DNA from: Actinernus sp. WN-2022
Lineage: Eukaryota; Cnidaria; Anthozoa; Actiniaria; Actinernidae
Direction: 5' to 3'
Length of the DNA stretch: 64,000 nucleotides
Assembly: GCA_030867875.1 (NCBI GenBank)
Contig: JAOWCC010000019.1
Span: forward strand, 36,189,976-36,253,975
A program made the position numbers and the translations under genes. Positions 21,720 to 31,977 of this stretch are shown here, one piece after another. Within the stretch, counting starts at the first letter, position 1. Every line of letters starts with the position of its first letter. A model generated the notes under the pieces. It did not search any database, had not been told where the DNA came from, and worked only from the letters and a program-made list of their open reading frames with translations.

Positions 21720-21990
21720 ATTGGCTTCTGAACTCATGAAAGTGTTTGATAGGAACTTGTCAGTATTCAAGAGATCAGGCAAGCATGTAAGAAAGTCAAT
21801 GAAGGGAGACTTCTCTAAGATTGTAAAAGAGCTTGTTACACACAAGTCATTACGCCACACACCAGGGAGAAAGTACGCATTTTATGCTGGAATAAAACCT
21901 AGTATTCTCAGTGGTTTTGATTTACAAAAGATGTATTTCTGGATAAACGAACACAAGAAGCATATGATCTTGTACAGGCGTGCTCGTTGA
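21720..21990 (+). pseudogene. DUF6589-like gene, main exon, right half and stop
   Basis: Resumes the exon interrupted at 17,845. The frame reads ASELMKVFDRNLSVFKRSGK, HTPGRKYAFYAGIKPSILSG and WINEHKKHMILYRRAR, then stops. With ISL2EU and one AT copy taken out, the codons before (ending CNSLG) and after (ASELM) fall in one frame. This shows insertion into an already intact exon segment. There is no ATG of its own, so it is not a separate gene. Confidence 0.8.
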
Positions 21991-22580
21991 AGCTCAGAAT
22001 TGGTAATACTATATTTGAGCCACAACATCATGCTTGAGAAATCGCATTTCTTTCTCAGCAATCTTTCACTCACGCTCCTAAAGTTGCCCAGATGAAATAG
22101 ATGCTCGAGAAGTTTACTAATCAGATGCAGATGAGTTCCGAGGCATGATATGCATTCAAGCGTATAATCTTGATATTAAAAGCAGACATGACAAGAGAAA
22201 ACAGATTGCCCGATAATTAAGCTTTGAAAGTTTGTTTGAAACCAAGGAAAGAAGCTCATGATATGTTTCTCTTCCTACCAGGACTTTGGGTCGTCCGAAC
22301 GATACGTGAACTCTGCTATTTATGATGCGATTTAAAGAGATATTGATGGTGGTTGTCTTTGAACAATGAACTCAGTGGAATGTGAACTTTTAATTAAATA
22401 TATGACTGTGCTCTGGTTGGCCCTCTTTTTAACTGTAAAAACGAGGGCCAATCAGAAGGCAGAATCGCAACCACCCCTCAGAACTCGTTCTGAACAGTGA
22501 ACTTCTCCAGCCTGTATTTCGTCTAGGCGACTTTAGGAGTGCAAGCGAAAGACGTGGGATTCACGAGCATGCGACAACAT
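21991..22580. other. 3' flank of the DUF6589-like gene
   Basis: No gene seen. One hairpin (GGTTGGCCCTC ... GAGGGCCAATC, about 22,415-22,455) is the only structured site. No similarity was noticed to the 3' flank of the RecQ-like gene. Confidence 0.4.
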
Positions 22581-22582
22581 TC

Positions 22583-23290
22583 AAGTTAAATAGTTCATAA
22601 TTCATGGCATTTATGATACTAGTTTGATGATTTAATTGTGTTCTTGACATGGAGCACTATTTTCATTCCTAAAATTAATGTCAGTTTCAAGAAATTGACA
22701 ACAAATATGAGATATGAAATTTATGTGATTTTGATGCCAATGCCCAATTACAAATTATGATGATAACATAATTTGGCTATCTGTATTTGAGGTGTGGCAT
22801 TCATTTATACCTGCTAGCTTGCATGAGTATAGAGGCATTAAGAGGAACAAGTTGATCGCTTTTTGGTCAAAATGTGGCTTATCTGCAGTCAATATGTCTC
22901 ATAGATACAGAACAGGTATACAACACGGGAAACAATGTTGTTGTCCAGGCCCTTTTTGCCTTAATGCATGGACCGTTTATGAATAGTCCAATTTTATATT
23001 GGAAAATTACCGCTGAATGCAATGACAGACTTTACATCAGTGATATACATGTAGATACTGGTGTTTTATTAGTCAGTGTCTATATCACTGACATATATAC
23101 TGATATTGTTTATCTATACTGGGGTATAAAGAGGTTATCATGTGGTCATCATTCAGCACACGGTTGGCTTATTAGTATCTGTATAGCCTACATCACATCA
23201 CATCCAAGTGAGTGGAGACTGTTGAAATTAGCCTTCTAATGTTAAAATAAAAACTATAGTACTGAAGAAACTCAAGTATGTTAAGGCCTG
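22583..23290 (+). repeat. dispersed repeat R, copy 1
   Basis: Matches, with many small differences, 31,460-31,703 plus 37,984-38,440 (shared strings TCAAGTTAAATA, ATGTCAGTTTCAAGAAAT, CATTCATTTATACCTGCT, GATCGCTTTTTGG). Near its end CCAGGCCCTTTTTGCCT is the inverted counterpart of AGGCAAAAAGGGCCTGG at copy 2's left side, so the repeat may have inverted ends. CAAGTATGTTAAGGCCTG (about 23,273) is likewise inverted near 31,325. Small open frames within it are unsupported. Confidence 0.65.
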
Positions 23291-23826
23291 ATTTTGGCAT
23301 GAAAGTGAGGCTAAAACGATAATGTTCACTTTATGTATCTACAATGTACCTTAATTATCAACAACACCAATTATGCAGACTCACATAACTCGTCCATTTC
23401 GATATGTCGAGGACCACAATTATGCAAATGAGGTGTCACGTGACACCTCCACTGATATTGGTTTTACATAAAATTTCAATAGCAAATGGGGCAAAAGGTA
23501 TTGTTGTCACGCCAAGGTACACAGAGTTTTTCTGTTTCTCTGGTGCCTGCCTTTAATAATCTGACCTCACAGTAGAACTTTGTTAAATCCATAAGGGGAT
23601 ATCGAGCAAAACAGGTCACGTGACCTCGTACTCGACTTATTGATCATCGGTTTTCTCATTACCAATAAATAAAAGTCATGGTGTGAGGGCAGATTTATGT
23701 GTCTCTCCACGTCCCCAATATTTAAAAACCAAAACCGTTCTTAAAGGGATTGTCCTCATTACCTCATTTGCAGTTGAACGTTCACACGAGGAAGGGTCAC
23801 GTGGCATGACCTGTTTTAACACTTAA

Positions 23827-24286
23827 AGTGCCTATGAAGCTTATGTTTTTATTTTAGATATCAATTCTACATCAAGTGAATAGTAGAATGGTACAATATA
23901 TCTTGTTTTGAATACTGTGCCGCTGAGTTAAGGAGGTTTTAATATCCAAAATGCTAATTACATGACGTCAGGGGAGGCATCAATTATTATACAATTTTTT
24001 TTGTTACAATTAAACAATTTATTTAAATTAACAGTGTTATACCCATGGTTGAAATAAAATGATTTTAGAAATTTTTTCCCTATATCAGTGATATAGAAAC
24101 GTCCATTCACAACCACTAAGAAGTGATTGCAGATACCTCCCCTGACGTCATGTAATTAGCATTTTGGATATTAAAACCTCCTTAACTCAGCGGCACAGCA
24201 TTCAAAGCAAGATATATTGTACCATTCTACTATTCACTTGATGGAGAATTGATATCTAAAATTAAAAAATAAGCTTCATAGGCACT
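23827..24286. mobile_element. TTAA-flanked fold-back MITE, 460 bp
   Basis: TTAA at 23,823-23,826 and 24,287-24,290. Inverted arms of about 150 bp run from AGTGCCTATGAAGCTTAT to the complementary end, with strong pairing through GACGTCAGGGGAGG (about 23,964) and CCTCCCCTGACGTC (24,136). The loop is AT-rich. No coding capacity. The first six bases (AGTGCC) are shared with the MITE at 13,091. Confidence 0.9.
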
Positions 24287-24306
24287 TTAAAAGGTTCACG
24301 AGTTAT

Positions 24307-24371
24307 GTTAGTTACATATCCTCACTGCATACCTATTACCTCGTCACGGGAATTAAGTTATGGGAGGTGAC
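24307..24371 (-). repeat. Ngaro split repeat B2
   Basis: 65 bp identical to 24,581-24,645 (offset 274), beginning GTTAGTTACATATCC and ending GGGAGGTGAC. It marks the 3' end of the minus-strand element. Confidence 0.9.
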
Positions 24372-24441
24372 TGCGAGGCAATAGGCATGCGTGCGCATGC
24401 TAAGCTACTAATATATATCGCCACCAGGGGAGGTGGGTGGG

Positions 24442-24586
24442 GAAATTAAATAACGTAGATTCTTCCTCCTCGGCTGCTTCTGGCGATGTGATTGAAGGAC
24501 GAACGCAACGCTCTATATATGGGCATGATGGCCTGTACTGCGCAGACTCAGTGTGCCAAGCTAATTATGTATGCAGTGAGGTTAGT
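24442..24586 (-). repeat. Ngaro split repeat A2
   Basis: 145 bp identical to A1 at 31,099-31,243 (offset 6,657), from GAAATTAAATAACG to GTGAGGTTAGT. A2 and B1 overlap by six bases, as expected for circle-junction overlap in this order. Confidence 0.92.
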
Positions 24587-24645
24587 TACATATCCTCACT
24601 GCATACCTATTACCTCGTCACGGGAATTAAGTTATGGGAGGTGAC
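24581..24645 (-). repeat. Ngaro split repeat B1
   Basis: 65-bp partner of B2. It lies directly downstream, in element orientation, of the recombinase ORF. Confidence 0.9.
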
Positions 24646-24797
24646 CGCTCCTCCACCTGCATTACGCAGCTACCTATGTCGTAATGGCTAACGCACATAA
24701 GAGAACGCAGAGAAATCACACCCTAGTCTCCCATTACTCAGAATTTTATTATCCTTTCCGGGGGACATACAGTCGATATCTTGTGCAAGGACGTAAA

Positions 24798-26060
24798 TCA
24801 CACCACTGGCGACAGATTATCTGGGTGGGAAACTGGGGTTGGCGCCAGATATACGGCCCCTGGGAGCACGTTCTCCAAAACTGCCAGATTTCCTGACGCA
24901 TCTGACAGTTGGGTATACCGTCTGGCGACATCCCCGCTTTTCCAGCCCAAGTATTGGGTAACTTCTGGCTGTGAACAGCCTAATAACTTTAGGGTGTTAG
25001 ACAAACCCACTCTGAAGCTGTGAGGTGTCTCTCCTGTATTTATTCCTGCCTCCTTAAGGTATTTGCGCAAACTATTATTCACAGCCGTGCCCAAAAAAGG
25101 CCTATCACTTACGTCTCTTCTACAGTTTGTTGCCCTAAAGAAATATCCTCCTGCTAAAGGGATGTCCAAAAGAGAGCAAACTAAAAGATAATACCTTATC
25201 CATGCTACAGGGCATACATCCTGCTCAGTGAACTTTATCAAAGGGAAAGAACGAGTTGCCCCTGACCTTAAAGTCTTGGTGAACGTAAAAGTTAACAAAT
25301 AGCCCTCTCGATCCTTAAACTTGGAAACTTTCCCTGACAAAAGGCGACCAAGGTCAGAGGCTCTACCGCCGGTAAAGAAATCTACAACGAAGAATGTTGC
25401 ATCCCGGACTAATATATACTTATCGATTCTAGAGAGTGATGAACTAGCATCGAGACGGCCTCTGATGAAACTGATAAGTTGCTTGAATTTCTGGAAGAGC
25501 ATGGGTACCGCCTGGGTAGGCACGACCGCTTGGCCCGCCTGTTCCTCCTTTATAAACTTGAGATAACTCTTAACCCGAGGGTGCGCGACCGGGTTAGAAT
25601 CATTAAGACGCCCTAGGTTATTAAAAATAGCTCTAAGGCGACCTAAAAATGAATCAACTGAGCCTGCTGCTAGGCGTTTAGGACATTCACAAACGGATAG
25701 AGAGCACAACGGTAGATGCACAACTGTTCTACCTGAATTGTCTTTGTAAACAAGAAACCTAATTACGTCGTCCGCTGTACAGGACATAAGTGTCTTAAAC
25801 TTTGAAGTGGATGCCAAAAAACAAGACAGCTGTTGCTCTAGCGCGTCTTTTTGTCGTTGATATGACCTAGTACTAACGCAGGCTTCAAATTATTGCATCC
25901 TTCTCTGAATTGCGTCCCCATCGACATCAGAAACAGGTGTGCTATTGTTCACCATTCCTGACTGCGTCCCACATGCCTGGCAATAGCAAGCGTCTGCGTC
26001 ATTGGTATATAGGCAGGATGGACAACGTTTTGCCGGTTTCCAAACGCGAGCAATCTGGAA
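24798..26060 (-). pseudogene. Ngaro tyrosine recombinase with N-terminal zinc ribbon
   Basis: The main open part is 24,798-25,817. The catalytic set is visible: GGRASDLG (first Arg), HSFR (His-x-x-Arg), GWKSGDVARRY (Trp, then the Tyr nucleophile). The same frame continues upstream to about 26,060 through CPSCLYTNDADACYCQACG, a C4 zinc ribbon, but is broken by one TAA at 25,890-25,892. The enzyme integrates the circular cDNA by recombination rather than by an integrase. The 5' end just downstream of the RT stop could be reached by splicing or reinitiation. Confidence 0.88.
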
Positions 26061-26085
26061 AGTAGGAACACATTACAGCTTTCTA

Positions 26086-28255
26086 TTAACAGATGCAGCG
26101 GAATGCGTACAAATCCCATTGTAATGTTCTAAGGCACCAACTACCGTGAGAGTCCTTTGTGGGAAACCACAGGAGGGAGTGCTCGCCCTTGCGTCCTAAC
26201 AGCATCTTGTCCACCGTAAGGGACTTGACTAGTGCCCACCAGAAACGCCTGGGGGTGAGGTCGGGCACCACCATTGTAAACGCGCCATGATATTCTTGGT
26301 CAAAAATGTATCTGAGAAGCGGCGCTATCAACACAAAAGGCGGGAAAACGTAGATGTTGTGACCCGAAGGGATGTTATGTGCGAACGCATTCACGCCGTA
26401 CGAACCGGGCGTGGAACACGGGGTAAAGTGGGGTAAACACTGTCCGAAGCGATCCGTCTGGCAATTGCTGTCGAGTGCCATGAGATCGAAAGTGTGAGGC
26501 CCGAATTGTTGTTCAATTCTATCCCAGGCATCCTTTGCTAACTTACAATCAAGTTCTGAGAGCCTTCTGGATGGTTCGTCCGCTGGATTGTCACCGGAGG
26601 GGATATACTGAACACTGATGCTGAAATTAAATCTCCTGCAGCAGTTGAGGATTTCCTTCATAACGCTGTTAACCTTAGGGCTCTTACATCCCTCATTCTC
26701 CAGGGCAGACTTCAAAACCGTGCTGTCCGTATGAACGTCTACTCGAGCCGAGCCGATCTCGCGTCGAAATGCCATGAGAGAGCGCAGAAGTGCACGCGCT
26801 TCAAGAGTGTTAATGTCGTCGGACATATCCGCAAGTTGCCAATAATCCCGGCATTCCGAGCTCCTACCGTCCTTCAGCAACTTCCCTCCCCAGGCCCTTG
26901 TAGAGGCATCACAAAACAATGTGACTATGACATGGCGCTCAGCTCTCCATGGAAGGACATCCGTCCACTGGTCTAAGAAACGCCAATGCTCGATCTCAGC
27001 ACGCAGACTTCCTACAATCTTGATGGTTGGCTTACTTATGCCTGAAGTACACGAGATTGACCTGAAAACCTCACGGACGTATAACTTGCACCCTGGAATT
27101 GCAAGACTAAACGAAATAGCCTTCCCCGCAAACCGTTGTAGAGTCTTGATGGTTACGGATGGCGTACGGAGGATGTCCTCTCTAAGAGTTACAAACTTGC
27201 TCTTCTTGTCCTGGGGGACTAGGAAGGCCTGACGATTTGAATCACAAACAAATCCCAGGAAACGAACTGTGGTAGACGGGTGGCAGTGCGACTTTTGTAT
27301 TCCAATAAAATAGCCCGCCTGAATGAGGAGGTAGCACATGATGTACGCCGCTGCTTCCGCACGTACGACACAAGGAGGTAAACTACGAGGAACTGGAGGA
27401 GTGAACAGTTGCCCGACATGCCGATCGTCGATGTATTGGGAGACCGGGACTGCATACGATCGAGCTGCCCCGGACACCGCGAGGCCAAGTTTATGATAAA
27501 CGAACGCGCTCGCTTTCCAACCGAACGGCAATGTACGGAAGACGAAATATACGCCATCAAACTCAATACCAAAGAAAGTTTGAGAAGATTCATGTAGTAA
27601 CACATGCTGGTAACCGTTTTTATCGTCAAATGTTGTTTGATAATGTCCTGGCAACACATAGCGCGGCAGATCACACAAATGATCTAACTTGAAGGGTAGA
27701 TCCCGGATCCAGAGGTTGAGGTAGCGCTCATCGTGGCACAAACGAAGCTTGCTAGGCTCGACAGTAAGTGGGAGGACCAAATGCGGGGGGTCAACTTCGC
27801 CGACCACACCCCAGACAGAAAGTACCCCCGTAGATACCCACTCGAGTATTGTATCCGCTATGAAACCACTGAATTGTTTGCAGGTATGTGCGTTCTTAAT
27901 GATTATAGGGGGGGGGGGGGGGGGGGGGGGACGCAGAGTCAAAGACCATCCCCTTAAACCTGCCTTTAAACGGCTTGAAAAAATCATGGATTTTTACCCC
28001 TTCTCTAACAATACGCAATAGGTCGACTTCTTTGCAAAAGTAATCGGCCAAGAGCTGTTCCCACATTGCCATGTGAAGGTGAATATTGCCTGCCTTGAAG
28101 AACGTAGGGTCGAGAAACCGAAGCTGCGCGAGGCTAGCCAGGCTTGGCTGCAATACTACTAATTCTGGGGATACCAAAGGACCAACGAAGGGCTGAGCTT
28201 CCTGTGTGATGTGTCTGATAGGTATGTCACCTATATTGGTATCTGTAACAGCCAT
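26086..28255 (-). pseudogene. Ngaro reverse transcriptase / RNase H
   Basis: Start probably ATG 28,255 (MAVTDTNIGDIPIRHITQEA). A run of 23 Gs (plus strand 27,908-27,930) encodes polyproline and puts the two halves in different frames. After it: LRLCHDERYLNLWI, RT motif A (TTFDDKNGYQHVLL), LPFGWKASAFVYHKLG, and YIDD (27,424-27,435). RNase H: LFCDASTRAWGGKL, TLEARALLRSL, VDVHTDSTVLKSAL and GDNPADEPSR. The tail (FDLMALDSNCQTDRFGQ ... MVVPDLTPRRFWWALVK) is typical of DIRS-order RT proteins. Apart from the homopolymer, the frame is intact. Confidence 0.92.
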
Positions 28256-28735
28256 ATAGACTTTAACTGCGAATGAGGGGGAATTTGCCTATAGACAAAT
28301 GAAAAACAAACAATTGTAAACCCCTAAATCAAGAATAAGCCAAACACAGGGAACCCAACCCTTCGGTGATCCAGGATCCGGACTATGTCCGTAGAGACGT
28401 AAAGAAAGCCTCCCCGATCACCGAAGGGAGGGGTAAAGGACCCTCCAACGAGAATAACAACAAAAGTAATTATACACATTTATTTACTGACTATAGCGTA
28501 TACATGTTATGGAGGGAAAGTTGCATAAACAAGAACCCGTCTATTCCAGGAAGATAGAGTCGCACAAAGTGAGAACGCCTCGTCTACGGCTTAATGCCGT
28601 TGAATGATGACGGATCGTGATTGTATATATGATTTATTGGCCATGATAGCGTACAAGTGTTATGAAGAGAAAAATTACATTAACAAGACGTCTATTCCCG
28701 AGGATGTGGCCACATTAATTGAAAACGCACAAGGA
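28256..28735. other. Ngaro spacer between gag and RT
   Basis: No coding frame. Contains an inverted pair, CCTTCGGTGATC (about 28,361) and GATCACCGAAGG (about 28,416), able to form a hairpin just upstream of the RT start in element orientation. Confidence 0.55.
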
Positions 28736-29275
28736 TTACATTCCGCCGCTACCACGGCCCATGCCGCCTCTTCCGTGAGATTGGTAGCCCATACCGCCCC
28801 TTCCGTGAGACCGGTAGCAGTATCTAGCAATATGCCCCCACCCATTACACTTATAACACTGTGTAGACCGCTGATAAGGGCTACTATTCCCTCTACGAGC
28901 ACGACCACGATCGGCAAACCGGGCTTGGTGGCTCGAGCCCTTCAAGATTGACGAGGCTTCCTTGGCCATTTTTGCTCTTATTGGGTCCCCTATCAGGCCG
29001 ACCATCAGTTGCTGTAGTTGGTGGTCGTCCAGGCTTGAGACCCTAGCGTTCACCTCGTCTAACACGGCAGAATACTCCTCTGATTTGGCATGAGCTTGTG
29101 ACCTCGCTAAACGCACCAACGTGTGCAACAGCTCCAGGGCTTCCTCCCGGTCAAACATGTTTGGAGACCTATTAAGATGTCTCCTCAAACTAGCCAACGC
29201 TGCAGTGCAACTTTCTAGAGCCCTTTCTTGCTCCATTGCCTGTATCTTGCCCTCCAATACTTCAATGCGCCCAGG
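28736..29275 (-). CDS. Ngaro gag-like protein, exon 2, with CCHC knuckle
   Basis: Minus-strand exon after acceptor TATATCGTAG (boundary 29,275/29,276). It encodes a coiled-coil start (GRIEVLEGKIQAMEQERALE), a helical capsid-like part (EALELLHTLVRLARSQAHAK, LQQLMVGLIGDPIRAKMAKE), one zinc knuckle CYKCNGWGHIARYC, and a Gly/Arg-rich tail (SHGRGGMG repeated). It would package the element RNA. Confidence 0.8.
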   Translation of the reverse strand, partial: PGRIEVLEGKIQAMEQERALESCTAALASLRRHLNRSPNMFDREEALELLHTLVRLARSQAHAKSEEYSAVLDEVNARVSSLDDHQLQQLMVGLIGDPIRAKMAKEASSILKGSSHQARFADRGRARRGNSSPYQRSTQCYKCNGWGHIARYCYRSHGRGGMGYQSHGRGGMGRGSGGM

Positions 29276-30881
29276 CTACGATATAGAAAATAAAAACACA
29301 TGTGCCTAGTTAAGTCAACCGCACACAACGTTTGAATACGAGATTATCTGTGGATTTTTTTTTTTTTTTTTTTTCGTATACACTGTTCCTCCCGCGTCTC
29401 TGGGCCGCTTTCGTGGTAAAACACGGTATCTCTCGTATACACTTTTTCTCCCGCGTCTCTGGGCCGCCTTCGTGCGGGAACACGGTATCTCTCGTATATA
29501 CTTTTTCCCCCGCGCCTCTGGGCCGCCTTCGTGTCGAAACACGGTATCTCTCGTATACACTTTTCCCCCCGCGTCTCTGGGTCGCCTTCGTGCCGAAACA
29601 CGGTATTTCTCGTTATACACTTTTCCCCCCGCGTCTCTGGGCCGCCTTCGTGCCGAAACACGGTATCTCTCGTATACACTTTTCCTCCCGCGTCTCTGGG
29701 TCGCCTTCGTGCCGAAACACGGTATCTCTAGTAATAACAACCCCCCCACCCCCCCCCCCCCCCCCCCCCCCCCCCCACCCCAAAAAAGCCCCCCAAGCAC
29801 GCCTAAGTGCCGAAACACGGTAACTCTCGTATACAACATCTTCCACCCGCGTCTCTGGGCCGCCTTCGTGACAAAACACGGTACTCTCGTCTACACTCTT
29901 TTTCCCGCAACCCCTGGCCGCCTAGCACGGTATAGCTGGTATGCACTTTTCCACCCGCGTCTTTGGGCCGCCTTCGTGCCAAACACACGTCCCTGGGTCC
30001 CACTTAATTTCCCTAGGGTCGGGCCCCTTTATAACCTGGAATGTGGCATGTGCAGTATACCGTATTACCCAGTGATGAATTAAACACGAGACAACAAACA
30101 AAATAGCGTAATAACGAAAGCCGAAGGCATGAGTCTATGAACAAGAAAGATAAGTAATACCCTATAACCCAACGATGTGGCCGAAAGCGGATACTGACAG
30201 AAATACAATGCGTGACTAAACGTGGTATAGCGTGGAAGATGAACAAAATAGCGTAAGAAAAGCTAACGAACGAACTTACTAATTTGTAATGACCAATGAT
30301 ACGGCTGAAAGCATATACCTAAAATAGAAGGCGGGAAAGTAACGAGGTGTGAAGAGAATACAAATTGCGCCATCCAAATCGAACTGATGCAAATAGATTG
30401 TACAAAGCTAAAATGGAACACAACAAACGCAAAGGATTGCAAGAAAACCACGCCAAACTAAACTAATATGGAAGAACATTGAAAATAGGTTGCACCGAAA
30501 CTGAAGCGGAAACCCAAAAGTCTAAGCAGTGAAGGAAACCACGCCAAACAAAACCATGGTTAAAGAAGACAAGCAAATAGCGCTAAAATTTAACAAGTCA
30601 ACTGAAACTAAACTGGGGAATAGTAGATTGAAAATAGATTGTACCAAAACGGTAATGAAACCTAGAAGTGTAAAACAATGAAAGAGAACCATGCCGAATA
30701 AAATGTATGTGTTAACGGTCAAAACGGAGCATTCTATGTAACTAACAGAGTTGACCGGCGCTATACTCTAGAACAACAGAAAACTTGAAACCATACAAGG
30801 GAAACCACAGGAAGGGCAAGACCCACTAACAGGGCCCCAGGATTAACGAGTTCAAAATCCCAAATAACTCGACATATATAC
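29276..30881 (-). other. probable gag intron filled by minisatellite and homopolymers
   Basis: Bounded by donor CAG|GTATAT (30,881) and acceptor TATATCGTAG (29,276) on the minus strand. It holds the 59-60 bp minisatellite at 29,375-29,995 and a T run at 29,355-29,376. From 30,000 to 30,780 only short unsupported frames and A/C-rich sequence are seen. Confidence 0.55.
29375..29995. repeat. 59-60 bp minisatellite, about 10 units
   Basis: Units run CGTATACACTTTT ... CCCGCGTCTCTGGGCCGCC ... CGAAACACGGTATCTCT. Five or six are well conserved; one near 29,735-29,805 is invaded by a long C run with two A interruptions, and the last three are degenerate. A unit near 60 bp keeps frames open on both strands and creates several false long ORFs. 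Confidence 0.92.
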
Positions 30882-31064
30882 CTGATCTTGTTGCACTACT
30901 GGCGACGCAGGTTCTGGCGCTTGTACAGGATCTGGTGCTTGTACAGGAACTGGTGCTTGTACAGGAACTGGTGCTTGAATTGGAGCCACGATATCGGCCG
31001 GTAGTGGCGCAATGGCTACGGGAGCAGGGGCTGGAGGGATAACGGGATTGCGTCTTGCGGCCAT
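30882..31064 (-). CDS. Ngaro gag-like protein, exon 1, proline-rich
   Basis: Starts at ATG 31,064 (MAARRNPVIPPAPAPVAIAP), followed by tandem APVPVQ/APDPVQ hexapeptides, and ends at donor CAG|GTATAT. It is unusual in being almost wholly Ala/Pro/Val/Gln. It lies just inside A1, as the first ORF of the element should. A further in-frame ATG at 31,094 lies close upstream. Confidence 0.65.
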
Positions 31065-31098
31065 GATGCTTGTGGCGATATATAAGTGGGCCAAAATT

Positions 31099-31243
31099 GA
31101 AATTAAATAACGTAGATTCTTCCTCCTCGGCTGCTTCTGGCGATGTGATTGAAGGACGAACGCAACGCTCTATATATGGGCATGATGGCCTGTACTGCGC
31201 AGACTCAGTGTGCCAAGCTAATTATGTATGCAGTGAGGTTAGT
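31099..31243 (-). repeat. Ngaro split repeat A1
   Basis: 145-bp 5' terminal repeat of the minus-strand element, identical to A2. Transcription should start in or near it. Confidence 0.92.
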
Positions 31244-31319
31244 ATGTGCAGTTTGGTAAAGATTCGCTTACAATCAATTTCATAACAGAGGTTATCAATG
31301 TTAGCTGTGTTTTTGTGTT

Positions 31320-31703
31320 GACCCAGGCCTTAACATACTTGAGAAGGGCTGATGCTTGAAATGTCTGTAGCTCCTAGACACTTGTAGTTCATATTCCCCA
31401 TCGACAAGGCCAACACTAGTTTTTACAGTAATTTTATGATATGGCAGCATCAGGCAAAAAGGGCCTGGACGACATTCAAGTTAAATAATTCCTACAATGG
31501 TGTTCCTAATAACAGGTTGAAGATTGCATAATTGTATTCTTGACGAGGAGCACTACATTTCATTCCTAACAATAAATGTCAGTTTCAAGAAATTTACGAC
31601 AAAAATCAGGGGTGAAATTTACGACAAAAATCAGGGGTGAAATTTACGTGATTTTGATGCAAGGGCCTGATTACAAATATGACCACAAAACAGGAATCCT
31701 GCC
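31320..31703 (+). repeat. dispersed repeat R, copy 2, left part
   Basis: Similar to 22,583-22,770 and split from its right part (37,984-38,027 and 38,353-38,440) by the BEL element and a MITE. It carries a local 25-bp tandem duplication (GAAATTTACGACAAAAATCA..., about 31,595-31,644) that is absent from copy 1. Confidence 0.7.
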
Positions 31704-31903
31704 TGTTCCGGCCGCTTGGCTCCCTGTGGAGGCCGGGTCACCAGGGCCGTGCGAGGCCTGGTTACCAGGACTGAAAAACGTGTTCAGAACGTTGTCGGAC
31801 GTCGTGTTGTTTAGTGCTCGGTGTACTAGTAAAAATATCGTTTACAAAATCACTGCTAGTGTTCCCAAGCTTATATTATAACAACGAAGGAGTGGCGGGA
31901 ACA
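31704..31903 (+). repeat. BEL 5' LTR
   Basis: 200 bp, TG...CA ends. It is followed by a tRNA-complementary-looking string (TGGTCCTTGGAGCCGG, about 31,908-31,923) that may be the primer-binding site; the tRNA is not identified. Differs from the 3' LTR at three bases. Confidence 0.96.
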
Positions 31904-31977
31904 TTATTTGGTCCTTGGAGCCGGATTTAGAGTTTTTGGAGTGGTTTATCGCTGGATTTGGAGTGTTTCATCGTTGG

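Larger units (their letters stand above)
24307..31243 (-). mobile_element. Ngaro-type (DIRS order) tyrosine-recombinase retrotransposon
   Basis: Minus-strand element with split direct repeats in the order A1 (31,099-31,243) - ORFs - B1 (24,581-24,645) - A2 (24,442-24,586) - B2 (24,307-24,371), the arrangement known for Ngaro and PAT relatives. The ORFs are gag with a zinc knuckle, RT/RNase H and tyrosine recombinase. No methyltransferase was found, as in Ngaro. The repeat copies look identical, so the insertion is recent, yet a few stops and frameshifts exist. No target duplication is expected. Confidence 0.92.

Noticed and set aside
29332..30083. Several long overlapping open frames on both strands
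   Set aside because: They follow the 59-60 bp minisatellite unit and a C/G homopolymer; the peptides are repeats of one unit with no domain.
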